Positions 44,296-53,800 of a stretch of DNA of 64,000 bases are shown piece after piece (position 1 is the first letter of the stretch; the number at the start of each line of letters is the position of its first letter). Location: positions 1-64,000 of the forward strand of contig NZ_JBIRCY010000040.1 of assembly GCF_044326205.1 (NCBI RefSeq), written 5' to 3'. The position numbers were made by a program, and so were the translations under genes. The DNA comes from Kumtagia sp044326205 (GTDB taxonomy: Bacteria > Pseudomonadota > Alphaproteobacteria > Rhizobiales > Rhizobiaceae). A model generated the notes under the pieces. That model saw nothing but the letters and a program-made list of their open reading frames with translations, had not been told where the DNA came from and did no database searches.

Positions 44296-44890
44296 GTTGC
44301 CGACGAAGCGGCATGGCCGGGGAGGTTTTGTCCGAAGGTTCCTCCCCCGACACTACGGTCGGGGCGCACTGGACGAGTGCTTAAGACCGGGCCAGCCGAG
44401 GCGAAAATGCCGGAGCCGGAGCAAGGCGAAGCGGAACGGGACGAGGCCAAAAATCGCCGGCGGGCGCAGGAAGCTGCGCCGTATCCAATTCTAGTGAGGC
44501 AAGGCTTTTTGCGCCCGCTTCCCGACTTCTCCCTCCGCGGCAGGAGCGTTCTTTGAAAATGGCCAGGGCCGAAGGGCAGCGTGGCAGTGAAAAGTGTTGG
44601 CCGAAGGCCAGGAAAAGCCAATGGCGAGCTTGCGAACGCTCTTCTAACGACGAACGGTGAAATGCCGGTTCGCCCATCGGGCGAATTGAAAGGATCCAGT
44701 GGACCTTTCAAAGGCTTTGAATGCCCAAAGGGCAGGAAGCGATAGCGGAGGGCAGGAGGTTGCACGCAGGGCGCTCCAGCGGAAAAGGCAGGTCGCCCGA
44801 TGGTTGCACAGGAGTGGCGGCGAAGCTTTGCTTGACCTATATTCGCGTCCTTGGCATGAAACGCCGGTCCAAAACCTTGGAAAACGCCTC
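44296..44890. other. structured intergenic region upstream of mnmA
   Basis: No gene is convincing here, although a minus-strand frame of 157 codons (44292-44765) is open; it is Ser/Arg/Pro-rich and looks like a composition artefact. Many short palindromes occur: TTGAAAGG at 44687-44694 with CCTTTCAA at 44703-44710, GGCCGAAGGCC, GCCCATCGGGC and GCCCAAAGGGC. This might be a structured RNA, a repeat relic or simple GC-rich structure. Confidence 0.35.
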
Positions 44891-46078
44891 ATGAACAGCC
44901 TCGATCTGCCGGGAAGGCCCGAGGACACCCGCATCGTCGTGGCGATGTCGGGTGGCGTCGACTCGTCGGTGGTCGCCGGCATCCTGAAGCGCGAAGGCTA
45001 CGACGTCGTCGGCGTGACGCTGCAGCTTTACGATCACGGCGCCGCCACACACCGCGCCGGCTCCTGCTGCGCCGGCCGCGACATCGACGACGCACGCCGC
45101 GTCTCCGAGACGCTTCAAATCCCGCATTACGTGCTCGACTATGAGGAGCGATTCCGCAAGGCGGTCATCGACCCCTTCGCCGAAAGCTACGTCGCCGGCG
45201 AGACGCCGATCCCCTGCGTGTCGTGCAACCAGACGGTCAAGTTTGCCGACCTTCTCGAGACCGCGCGCGACCTCGGCGCCGCCGCTCTCGCCACCGGCCA
45301 CTATATCCGCAGCCGTGCGAACGGCGCGCACCGGGCGCTTTTTCGTCCGGTCGACGCCGACCGCGACCAGAGCTATTTCCTGTTCGCCACCACGCAGGAG
45401 CAGATCGACTATCTGCGCTTTCCGCTCGGCGGCCTGTCCAAGCCGGAGGTGCGCGCCATCGCCGCCGGCCTCGGCCTGACTGTCGCCGACAAGCAGGACA
45501 GCCAGGACATCTGCTTCGTGCCGCAGGGAAAATATTCCGACATCATCTCGAAGCTGAAGCCCGCCGCCGCCAATCCCGGCGAGATCGTCCACATCGACGG
45601 CCGCGTGCTCGGCCGCCACGAAGGCATATTGCGCTACACGATCGGCCAGCGCCGCGGCATCGGCATCGCATCCGGCGAGCCGCTCTATGTCGTGCATCTC
45701 GACGCCGAGCGCGCCCGCGTCATCGTCGGCCCGCGCGAGGCGCTGGAGACCAGAAAAGTCTATCTGCGCGCCATGAACTGGCTGGGAGACGAGGACCTCG
45801 ACGCGGCCGGCGCCCGGGGCATCGAACTCTTCGCAAAGGTCCGCTCGACCCGGCCGCCCCGCCCGGCGATGCTCTACCGCCGCAACGGCGTCACCTGGGT
45901 TGAACTTGCCGAAGGCGAGTCCGGCATCGCGCCCGGCCAGGCCTGCGTGCTTTATGGCGACGATTCCAACGAGGCCCGCGTGCTCGGCGGCGGTTTTATC
46001 GAGCGCTCCGAGCGCGGCGCCCAGGCCGAGGCCATGCTGGCGAAGCTCGCCGCTCCCGCGCATATCGCCGCGGAGTAG
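44891..46078 (+). CDS. mnmA: tRNA 2-thiouridylase MnmA
   Basis: The 395-residue enzyme thiolates U34 of tRNA for Lys, Glu and Gln. Features are the PP-loop AMSGGVDSSVVAGIL, the first catalytic cysteine in TPIPCVSCNQ, the ATGHYIR loop, the second cysteine in DSQDICFVPQGKY and the C-terminal beta-barrel domain. The ATG at 44891 is chosen as the family start; the open frame upstream is not coding-like. Confidence 0.95.
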   Translation: MNSLDLPGRPEDTRIVVAMSGGVDSSVVAGILKREGYDVVGVTLQLYDHGAATHRAGSCCAGRDIDDARRVSETLQIPHYVLDYEERFRKAVIDPFAESYVAGETPIPCVSCNQTVKFADLLETARDLGAAALATGHYIRSRANGAHRALFRPVDADRDQSYFLFATTQEQIDYLRFPLGGLSKPEVRAIAAGLGLTVADKQDSQDICFVPQGKYSDIISKLKPAAANPGEIVHIDGRVLGRHEGILRYTIGQRRGIGIASGEPLYVVHLDAERARVIVGPREALETRKVYLRAMNWLGDEDLDAAGARGIELFAKVRSTRPPRPAMLYRRNGVTWVELAEGESGIAPGQACVLYGDDSNEARVLGGGFIERSERGAQAEAMLAKLAAPAHIAAE

Positions 46079-46125
46079 GCCGCCCTGCCGCTGAAGCCAG
46101 CCTCGACGGTCTGCCGATCGTTGCG

Positions 46126-47079
46126 TCAGGTATGCGCGATCGTCCCGGCGGTCAGGATGCGCAGCACCTCGATGCCTTCCTCGCCGCTGGTGCGCGGCGG
46201 CTCACGGGTCTGGATGCAGTGGATGAAATGCTCCAGCTCGCGCGTCAGCGGCATGCCGTCCTCGACCGGCACATAGGTGGGCTCGTTGGTGGTGGCGAGC
46301 CATTGCCCGCTGTCCTGCCAGACCTCGTGGCGATAAACGGCGAGTTTTCGCTCCCATGGCTCGACATCGTCGAACACCGCCATCGCCTTGGTGCCGACCA
46401 CCGTCAGCCGACGCTCGCGGTATGGGTTGAGCCGCGAGGTGAAAAGGTGGCCGCGCAGGCCGCCCGGAAAATGCATGTGCAGATGGGCGAAGTCGCTGAG
46501 CCGATCGAGAAGTGCTGCGCCCTCGCCGCGCACATCCGTCGGCGCCTGGCCGGTAATGGCGAGAATCATCGACAGATCGTGCGGCGCCAGATCCCACAGC
46601 GCATCGTTTTCCGTATGGAATTTGCCGAGGCCGAGCCGGTGCGAATGGATGTATTTTACGACACCCAGCTCGCCGTCGTCGATCAGCGCCTTCAGCTTTT
46701 CGAAGGCCGGATGGAAACGCAGCACATGGCCGGTCATGAAGATGCGGTCGTTCCGTTCGGCTGCCGCCACCGCGCGCTCGGCGTCGGGAACGGTGAGCGC
46801 GATCGGTTTTTCGACCAGCACGTCCTTCCCAGCCTCGACGGCGCGCACCGCCTGCTCGGCATGGAACTGCGGCGGCAGCGCCATCACCACGGCGTCGACA
46901 TCGTCACGCGAAAACAGTTCCGACGGTGCAATCGCCAGGCAATCGTGCTCGACGGCGAAACCTTCGGCGCGCGCGGCGTTGACGTCGGAGACGGCGGTGA
47001 GGACGCCCAGACCCTTCAGCGTACGGACATGGTTCGCCCCCCAGTATCCGCAACCCAGGACGGCGATGCTTGGCTTCAT
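46126..47079 (-). CDS. Gfo/Idh/MocA family oxidoreductase (WbpB/WlbA-like)
   Basis: The 317-residue protein has an N-terminal Rossmann fold (IAVLGCGYWGANHVRTLKGL), the family motif VEKPIALT with the catalytic-area lysine, GHVLRFHPAF and DLAPHDLSMIL. The HxxRxHP pattern resembles sugar-nucleotide dehydrogenases such as WbpB/WlbA that oxidise UDP-GlcNAcA. NAD(P) dependence is expected. No polysaccharide gene cluster is adjacent, so the substrate stays open. The ATG at 47079 is the family start. Confidence 0.85.
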   Translation of the reverse strand: MKPSIAVLGCGYWGANHVRTLKGLGVLTAVSDVNAARAEGFAVEHDCLAIAPSELFSRDDVDAVVMALPPQFHAEQAVRAVEAGKDVLVEKPIALTVPDAERAVAAAERNDRIFMTGHVLRFHPAFEKLKALIDDGELGVVKYIHSHRLGLGKFHTENDALWDLAPHDLSMILAITGQAPTDVRGEGAALLDRLSDFAHLHMHFPGGLRGHLFTSRLNPYRERRLTVVGTKAMAVFDDVEPWERKLAVYRHEVWQDSGQWLATTNEPTYVPVEDGMPLTRELEHFIHCIQTREPPRTSGEEGIEVLRILTAGTIAHT

Positions 47080-47578
47080 CAAATCGAAAACTCTGGGGCG
47101 GGCATCTGCTGGCGGACAATCTGGCCGGGCAGACATAGCCACGCGCGCATTTGAACTCAAGTCCATGCCATGCACGATTGATTTCAGCCGAAAACGTCGC
47201 TTCACCAACGGCAGCGACGCTCACCGGCAAGGGAAAGCCGGGACCGACTGCCCGCACAATCGCCTGATGCCGGGCAACTACCTCCGCCATCCGTTGAAGC
47301 CGGGAACTCGAAGTCCGTTGCCCCGAACAGACTCCGCTTGGGATGGCGTCCAAAGTCGATGGCGGTATCCGGCGGAAGCAAGCAGCGGAATTTTCGCGTG
47401 ACTTGCTGGGGGAAGCAGCGTCTTCATCACGGCCCCGTCCCGCGAGATCCCGCCTCCGCGACTCGCATCCTGCCCGGCTCGCATCTTCGATGCCGCCGCG
47501 CGCTTGACAGGCGCTGCCCGCCGCCCCTATACCGCCGCTGCCTTTGCTTGCGGCGCAGTTTGCGCCCGCTGCGGCTTT
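47080..47578. other. intergenic region upstream of tRNA-Met
   Basis: No gene is supported between the oxidoreductase start and the tRNA. The frames that are open are low in coding character. The tRNA promoter at 47504-47532 is the only clear signal. Confidence 0.5.
47504..47532 (+). promoter_or_regulatory. sigma-70-type promoter of tRNA-Met
   Basis: TTGACA (47504-47509), a 17-base spacer and CTATAC (47527-47532) match the housekeeping consensus closely. Transcription would start near 47539, about 40 bases before the mature tRNA. Confidence 0.75.
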
Positions 47579-47655
47579 GGCGGAGTAGCTCAGTTGGTTA
47601 GAGCACGGGAATCATAATCCTGGGGTCGGGGGTTCGAGTCCCTCCTCCGCTACCA
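47579..47655 (+). tRNA. tRNA-Met (anticodon CAT)
   Basis: A 77-base cloverleaf with acceptor GGCGGAG pairing with CTCCGCT (one G-U), D-arm GCTCAGTTGGTTAGAGC, anticodon loop AATCATAA with CAT, T-arm GGGGGTTCGAGTCCCTC and encoded CCA. It has the ordinary acceptor pairing of an elongator-type tRNA. Its last 48 bases are the integration target of the element that follows. Confidence 0.95.
47608..47655 (+). repeat. attL: 48-base direct repeat within tRNA-Met
   Basis: These 48 bases, from the anticodon arm to CCA, are repeated without mismatch at 59454-59501. The match stops exactly at the CCA end. The copy here completes the tRNA, as expected for integration into the 3' half of a tRNA gene. Confidence 0.93.
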
Positions 47656-47716
47656 AAAATTTCCTAGTAGATTCAATATCTTACCATCCAGTGATGGCTG
47701 CCGTAGCGGCCATTTC

Positions 47717-47803
47717 ATGTCGCATCATGTTGCGACTAATTTCCCTGTGTTTTCAACGATTCCCCGAAATTCCCGGCGACTCCGTGCGACATGAACGCGA
47801 CAT
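47717..47803. other. candidate integrase arm-type sites, left end
   Basis: TGCGACAT occurs at 47785-47792 with CGCGACAT exactly 11 bases later at 47796-47803, and once inverted as ATGTCGCA at 47717-47724. The same octamer pair with the same 11-base spacing is at the right end, so these are candidate arm sites for the integrase. Confidence 0.5.
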
Positions 47804-47852
47804 GGATTCGGTCCGGATTCCCTTTGCTCACAACGGAAAAGGAACCTAAGAA

Positions 47853-48347
47853 ATGCTCGGTCTATCGTGGTTTCAAATCCTCTGGCTCTGGCCGGTATGG
47901 TTCGTCCTGCTCCTCGGCTTGGTGCATGTGCTCCAATACATTTGCGAGGAGATTCAGTTCGGCAGCGATGCCGGATACATGCGGGACTACAATCGGTTCA
48001 TGGATGACGCTCGTAATCGCGGATTGAATTATCGCGAGAGCATGGATGAACTGGAGGTGCGCACCTCCCTCGCGAAGCTTCGCCGGGTAGCCTCGGATGC
48101 CGTCGCGACGAACCCAATGCACTGGAAGGCGGAACTCGACGGCGCCGTTGAGATCGTGGGTAAGGAATTACAGGATAGCCGCCCCGATCTGGTCCCAGTG
48201 TTCGCTGCGACAATCCGCGGTCTCGATTACGGCAGCATTTTATACCCGCACGAAGCCAAGCTCGTGGACCGACAATATCGGAACTGGCGACCAAGCACTG
48301 ATATGGATGATCAGGATATGCGTGCCGCACTTCGAATCGCGAGATAG
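47853..48347 (+). CDS. hypothetical protein with N-terminal membrane helix
   Basis: The 164-residue protein has a hydrophobic N-terminus (WFQILWLWPVWFVLLLGLVH) and a soluble acidic remainder (YMRDYNRFMDDARNRGLNYR, DDQDMRAALRIAR). AAAGGAAC precedes the ATG. A strong terminator follows, so it is a single-gene transcript at the left end of the element, a position often used for cargo. No family is recognised. Confidence 0.7.
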   Translation: MLGLSWFQILWLWPVWFVLLLGLVHVLQYICEEIQFGSDAGYMRDYNRFMDDARNRGLNYRESMDELEVRTSLAKLRRVASDAVATNPMHWKAELDGAVEIVGKELQDSRPDLVPVFAATIRGLDYGSILYPHEAKLVDRQYRNWRPSTDMDDQDMRAALRIAR

Positions 48348-48371
48348 CCCTATCGATCTCTATGGCCTTAT

Positions 48372-48402
48372 GAGCCGGGGCGCGCCCCGGCTTTTTCTTT
48401 TT
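48372..48402 (+). terminator. Rho-independent terminator
   Basis: AGCCGGGGCG (48372-48381) is directly followed by its exact complement CGCCCCGGCT (48382-48391), and then a T-rich run TTTTCTTTTT. It ends the transcript of the preceding membrane-protein gene. Confidence 0.88.
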
Positions 48403-48505
48403 CAGATATTTTTTGTGCCGCGCACTGGCGTTACGCGCGATTGAGCCACTAGCACCAAGAGTCCCGGATCTCGAAAACGATACCCTACAGAAGATGGGGT
48501 GTCGC

Positions 48506-49546
48506 ATGAACCTTCACTATCAATCCAGCCATGCCGGGGTGCACGTCGCCCTGGCCCACTATCTCGCCAAGGCAAACGGAAGCCCATCCGTTGCCGCCAT
48601 CTTGGCCGAACAGAACCACGCCCCGACGCCCGTCGTTGAACTGCTGAAAGCCGCCGTTCCTGCCGGAACGATTGGCGATGCGGCATGGGCTGGTGGTCTC
48701 GCAGATCTGCCCGGCGCCACCACGACGTTTCTGCAACAGCTTGGGGGGCGCTCTGCATTCGCCGCTCTTGTCGATGCGGGCGTGCTCACACGGGCGCCCC
48801 TGCGTAGCCGTGTAGGCGCCACAGCAACCGGGATCGTAGCCGGCGCCATTGAGGAAGGACACGCTCGCCCTGTGGGGAAGATCACGCTCAATGGCGATTC
48901 GCTCACCCCGCGCAAGGTTGGCGCGCTTGTCGTGGTTAGTCGCGATATCGTTGAATCTCAGAGCGCGGCCAGTCAGGCGTTTTTGAGCCGCGTCCTCCGC
49001 CGCAGCATCGCTCAGGCGATTGATGTCGGCTTCTACGAGGCGCTGGTGACCAGTGGCACCACCCAGTTCCCTTCGTCAGGGCCGGGCCCCGACGATATCC
49101 GCGCCGACGTCCAAGCCTTGCTCAATGCGATCAACGATGGGCAGGGCCGACTTGCCTTCGTTGCCAGTGTCGACGTCGCCAATGCCGCCGTCATGGTTGA
49201 CGATCACCATGGCGGGACTTCGCCGGAAGGTCTCAGCGAATTCTTCGGCCTGCCATTTGCGGTGTCGTCCGGGCTTCCTGCCGGCACTCTCGTGCTGTTG
49301 AACGGCGACAAGATCGCAGCCGATATCGAGTCCATCGTGCTTGATGTCAGCCGTCACGGCACCGTCGAGATGTCGGACACACCTACCAACAATGCCGTCA
49401 CCGGGACCGGCGCTCAGCAGGTTTCATTGTGGCAGACGAATAGCGTGGGGATCGCGGTCACCGGGATCTATGGCGCCGCCGTAGGTGCGCCCGATGCCCT
49501 TGGCATCCTCACCGATATCGAGTGGGGGCAAGAGGCGTCGTCATGA
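48506..49546 (+). CDS. phage major capsid-like protein (HK97 fold)
   Basis: The 346-residue protein resembles HK97-type major capsid proteins: EEGHARPVGKITLNGDSL, KVGALVVVSRDIVESQSAAS, LRRSIAQAIDVGFYEALVTS and the late segments LSEFFGLPFAVSSGLPAGTL and DIESIVLDVSRHGTVEM. This order (E-loop area, spine helix, P-domain strands) is the pattern of the fold. No protease or scaffold gene precedes it. The ATG at 48494 is an alternative start. It heads a run of overlapping small genes. Confidence 0.65.
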   Translation: MNLHYQSSHAGVHVALAHYLAKANGSPSVAAILAEQNHAPTPVVELLKAAVPAGTIGDAAWAGGLADLPGATTTFLQQLGGRSAFAALVDAGVLTRAPLRSRVGATATGIVAGAIEEGHARPVGKITLNGDSLTPRKVGALVVVSRDIVESQSAASQAFLSRVLRRSIAQAIDVGFYEALVTSGTTQFPSSGPGPDDIRADVQALLNAINDGQGRLAFVASVDVANAAVMVDDHHGGTSPEGLSEFFGLPFAVSSGLPAGTLVLLNGDKIAADIESIVLDVSRHGTVEMSDTPTNNAVTGTGAQQVSLWQTNSVGIAVTGIYGAAVGAPDALGILTDIEWGQEASS

Positions 49547-49731
49547 TCGATCAGCGCGTGGTAGAAACGATTTTGGAAGTCGTGGCCGACACCATGCGTG
49601 AGCAGGCCGCAGAGCAGCAGCGCTCCATCGCTGCGCTTGCTGCGCGCCTCAATGCGCTGGAGGCGCTGGCAGCGGCCCAGCCCAAGCCACGGCTCCGCGT
49701 CCCTGCCGGCAAGCAGGAGGCAGCACCGTGA
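49543..49731 (+). CDS. small hypothetical protein, helical
   Basis: The 62-residue product starts at an ATG overlapping the capsid stop (ATGA). It is predicted to be mostly helix (MIDQRVVETILEVVADTMRE, then QRSIAALAARLNALEALAAA) with a basic tail. It overlaps the next gene by GTGA. The coupled arrangement supports a real structural or scaffolding-type gene; function unknown. Confidence 0.65.
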   Translation: MIDQRVVETILEVVADTMREQAAEQQRSIAALAARLNALEALAAAQPKPRLRVPAGKQEAAP

Positions 49732-49901
49732 CACCGGAGCAGCAGGAAGAGTTTGAGCGGGATCTGTCGGCGGACGTCGCGGATTTGGTGAGCCGTTACG
49801 TCCTGCGTGTCGTGGAGCCTTTGCGCCTCCGCTTGGAGCGGTTGGAAGATCAGATGCGCGCGTTGCGGGATATCCATGAAAGGCAAGGAAATGACGCCTG
49901 A
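49728..49901 (+). CDS. small hypothetical protein
   Basis: A GTG start overlapping the previous stop (GTGA) opens 57 codons, MTPEQQEEFERDLSADVADL to RALRDIHERQGNDA. It is highly charged and helical with heptad-like leucines (LRLRLERLEDQMRAL). It overlaps the next start. It is supported by coding composition and tight overlaps on both sides. Confidence 0.6.
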   Translation: MTPEQQEEFERDLSADVADLVSRYVLRVVEPLRLRLERLEDQMRALRDIHERQGNDA

Positions 49902-50100
49902 AGAATTGCAACTTGTCCACTCGGTCATTGGAGAAGCCGTCACAAAAATCGTCGCCGAAAGCGTCGGGCCGTTGGCCGGCGCCGTTGCCCGCTCCCGCGA
50001 ACAGGCGGAGCGTAACCAACAACGGCTGCTTGAACTGCACCGTGTGGTTACTCGCCTCGTTGAAGCGCAGCACGGGACGATCAGACGCGAAGGGAACTGA
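49891..50100 (+). CDS. small hypothetical helical protein
   Basis: The 69-residue product MTPEELQLVHSVIGEAVTKI to EAQHGTIRREGN resembles the two small genes before it in size and helical character. AAGGAA precedes the ATG, which overlaps the upstream stop; an ATG five codons earlier is possible. The three may have arisen by duplication or share a capsid-related role, but I cannot show that. Confidence 0.6.
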   Translation: MTPEELQLVHSVIGEAVTKIVAESVGPLAGAVARSREQAERNQQRLLELHRVVTRLVEAQHGTIRREGN

Positions 50101-50115
50101 GATCAGCCGGCATGC

Positions 50116-50307
50116 GTGAGCGTCCTTGATGCCGACTGGGTCGCGGCGGCTGCGGTGTGGACGACCGCCGTGGTCGCCGTGATCACCCTAGGGGGGTGGG
50201 TGCCATCCAATGGCGGCAAGAGAACTTTGACCACACGGCGGGCCATTCCGATTTATTTTAAACCGGGACGGAAATTTCCCAGAATCTTTAAGCGACCAAT
50301 CCCATGA
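50116..50307 (+). CDS. doubtful small ORF, possible frameshift at a G-run
   Basis: A GTG opens 63 codons beginning MSVLDADWVAAAAVWTTAVV, hydrophobic like a short membrane protein. After a GGGGGG run near 50191 the frame becomes basic and unnatural, whereas another frame reads GAIQWRQENFDHTAGHSDLF before a stop. Either the true gene is frameshifted or the second half is by chance. It overlaps the following gene by four bases. Confidence 0.35.
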   Translation: MSVLDADWVAAAAVWTTAVVAVITLGGWVPSNGGKRTLTTRRAIPIYFKPGRKFPRIFKRPIP

Positions 50308-50642
50308 CGACACCGGAAGCACCCCAGAACATCGATGTCTTGACCCCGCCGACAGGCATGACGCGGGCCGAGAAAAACCATTTCATAAGGCTTCTAGAGG
50401 CACAGAATGCAAGCGGGCGTCCGGTAAAAGCGCCGGATGTCGATATGCTGTGCGATTATATTTTCACACGCGGGAGGATTGTTGTTCTGCGTAAAATGCT
50501 TCGCGCGGAACTGCGCAAGAACAGCGATTTCGCAGCCTCGAAAGGTTTTATCTTGTCGCTCTCGCGCGAGATCGGCGCGGCCACGAAACTTTCGATTTCT
50601 CTGGCAGATCGCCTCGGTGTAAGTGCGGAGTCACGCGCCTGA
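50304..50642 (+). CDS. P27-type small terminase-like protein
   Basis: The 112-residue protein is similar in pattern to P27-family small terminase subunits: GMTRAEKNHFIRLLEAQNASG, DVDMLCDYIFTRGRIVVLRK and the typical ending LSISLADRLGVSAESRA. The small subunit recognises packaging DNA; satellites use their own to redirect helper packaging. No large subunit gene is found in the element. The assignment rests on pattern only. Confidence 0.45.
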   Translation: MTTPEAPQNIDVLTPPTGMTRAEKNHFIRLLEAQNASGRPVKAPDVDMLCDYIFTRGRIVVLRKMLRAELRKNSDFAASKGFILSLSREIGAATKLSISLADRLGVSAESRA

Positions 50643-50888
50643 CGTGCGGGACAGTTCGTTTCGGGCGAGCGGGTGCAAACTTCAAGCGCAATTGGAGCAC
50701 TACTCATATCTCGGACGTGTTCAAGGTGTTGATCCGCACTTGCTTCGGCACCACTATCGCCCCGGCTTCGCTCGTTAACATCTATATAAAAAATCGCGAC
50801 ACTCACTCGAATTGATGGTGATATATGCGTCCTACGTGGGGGGCCGACTCACTGAATGCTGGGCAACCACACCGGAAATCGAGGCAGA

Positions 50889-53800
50889 ATGGCGACTGAC
50901 GATACAACTAGCAGCGAAGACTCGCTCGTGCGCTGGCTACATCTGAGTGACCTTCATGTTGGCGTGCGCTATCAGAACCAACTATGGCCTCGCTTTAAAA
51001 CGATTTTCCTAAAGGATCTCGACGACCTGCTGCGTAGGACAGGCAAGATCGATTTACTAATTTTTTCAGGTGATCTTGCTCAACAGGGAAAAAAGGAAGA
51101 ATTCTCCCAATTTGATGAAGTTTTAGACGAAATTTTGGATCGAATTTCGAGATCGCAAGATGCACCGATGGTCATTACGGTGCCCGGCAATCATGACCTA
51201 GTGCGGCCCTCAAACTTAAAACCTGAATCTGTAGCTCTCAAACAGTTCTGGAGCAACCCCGAACTGCGGGCTGGCTTTTGGGACAATGAAGGAGACAGTT
51301 ACCGATCTTTTCTGTCTGGCGTATTCGCAAACTATTCCGAATGGCGCGACCGAGCGATTGAAAAGAAGATTCATGTCCCTCCGACGAGAAATGGACTACT
51401 CCCCGGTGATAGCTCTTACCTAGTTACGACCAAGTCCGGTAAGATCGGCGTTGTCGGCCTCAACTCGACGTGGCTACAGCTAACGCAGGGCAACTACCAG
51501 GGAGAGCTTCATGTGGACGCGCGTCAAATTCTGAATGTGACCGAGGACCGGCCTGACGAATGGGTGGGGGCAAATCAAGTAAATCTGCTCGTCACGCACC
51601 AACCCGCAAATTGGCTTCATTCGAATCGGCCGTCGACATGGGAAAATGACGTTAATCCGCCGGGGCGGTTCGATGCTCACCTTTTCGGACACATGCATCA
51701 ACCAGACACCCTTACCTTGAAGCATGCGGGCAGTCCAAACCGGCTGAGTATGCAAGCTGCCTCTCTGTTTGGCCTTGAAAGAACAGGTGATGGAGAGTTT
51801 GAGCGCATTCAAGGATACTCGGTAAATGAAATTAGGATGAAATTGTGTAAGCGGACGTTGATTAGTTGGCCGCGACGAAGGATTACCACTACCAGTGGCC
51901 GGGATAAATTAGATAGAGATGCCGAACAAGACCTCGACGAGGAAAGCGGCTCCTTCAGTGTAACGTATGAGATCGAGAAAACTGCCACCTTGGGGGTTAC
52001 AGTCGAGTCTTATACCACTTCAACTTCGACAGATCTCGAACTCGGCCAGCTTCCACCTTTTGATCTTACCGCGACTCTTTTCGCAACCGGAGAGGCTCGC
52101 GCACATCGTAATGTTAGGCGAGTGGAACAAGAAACATGTCTCCATGCTCTATCCAAAGCGCGAATTGTTTGGATTTCCGCGGATTGGGGCATGGGTTTAG
52201 ACGGCTTCGTTAGTTCGATCCGAGATAAAATTGGCGTTCAGGCCGAATGTGTTTTTAGCTTAGACTTCAGCGAATTTAGGGAACGAAAGTCATTCTTCGA
52301 TGCGCTCCAAACACGTTTGAATGCCAGTTTTCAGCAGATCTGTGAGGCTATCGCCAATGTTGGACCCACGATCTTAATCCTCGATGACATCGATCTCGCC
52401 GCTCACCCGGAATTGCAGCCGGATATAGAGGCTCTAGCTTCCACCATTGCCGACTTCGCAAGCCAAACGCGCGTGATAATTCGTAGCAGGCGGCGACCTC
52501 GCGTGACCGCATACCAAATTGTCGAGCTGAGGGCCCTCGAAGAACCGGATGTGGCCACATACGCCAGCGAAAGCGAAATCGGCGGAAGTCGATACGGAAA
52601 GCCAGACGCAGCGTCGAAGCTGTTCCGCCATACAGATGGTGTACCAACCCGGATTGACGACGCGCTCAGAGACCTTGAAATCGTGTCGCTGGAGGATCTC
52701 ATAGCCTCCAACCCTGACTTTGGCGCCACCGGGAATGCTCTGGCTGGAGCCCCACAGGCCCTTGTCACAAGCGTCCGGGAGTTGCAGCAGTCACAGGATA
52801 GAGCCGAACAGCGAGCCTACGAATTGTTATTGGCACTCGCCGCACTTCCCCAAGGTGAACAGCTGACCCGGCTTAAGCGCTTCCTTGGTGTCCATCCCCT
52901 CGGTCCGATTCATGCACGGGCGCTCCTCGAAAAATCGTTGATTGATACAGTCGGGCTTACCGCCCTCGATGTTAATACTGATTCCACTGATAAGGCCCTC
53001 GTAGTGCCGCGTCCCGTTCGCGACTTCGTACGCGAGACCATGAGCGACGAGGTAGCGTCGTCGACGGACCGCAAGGCGATCAATCTATATTTTGGCGAGG
53101 ATTGGACTTCTGGATCGATACGAAACTCTCCGACTGGGAAGAGAGTTCGAGAGGCGTTCTGCCCCGGTTACGAAATCCAAAATTCTTGCACTCTCATCCT
53201 TCGCGTTACGAGACGAAGTTTGGATTCCGGGATTACCGCCGACATCGAAAGCGCGATCCGATTAGCGCTCGCATTCGTCGACGCCTTGGCAGACGGCGAT
53301 CATTTTAGAGCAGTCGTAAGCCTCTGCGAAGATATGGTTCACCTGATCTCCGACCACAGTAAGTATGATAAGGAGCTTACGAAGTTTAACTACGAGTATG
53401 CACGTAGCCTTAGAATGACAGGCAGCGCTCAAGAAGCGCGCGATGTCCTTTTGAAGTTGGACGAGACTAAACTGGATAGATCTGATAGACAACAAGCCGC
53501 TCTTTCTCTGGCAATGTGTTACGACAGCCTAGGAGACGAGAAGAATGCCGTCGACGCAGCAAAGCACACAATCTCCATAAATCGGCATAGCAATGCAGCC
53601 CTGCATGGAAAGGTTATTATTGCTGAGCAAATCGAAGACGAGGCGGAACGAGAATCTGAATTGAGGAAGCTATTGCGGCAGTCTGTGCAAAAGAAAGCTC
53701 ACACACTGACGAATAACATTCGTTTGGAATTGGCTCGGAATGGAGCCCTGCGGGGAGAGAACACTTATGAGGCATTGAAGGAAATCACTAAAGATGCACG

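Noticed and set aside
44292..44765. 157-codon minus-strand frame upstream of mnmA
   Set aside because: It has no ribosome site, Ser/Arg/Pro-rich composition and no recognisable domain, and it spans many small palindromes. It is not supported as a gene.
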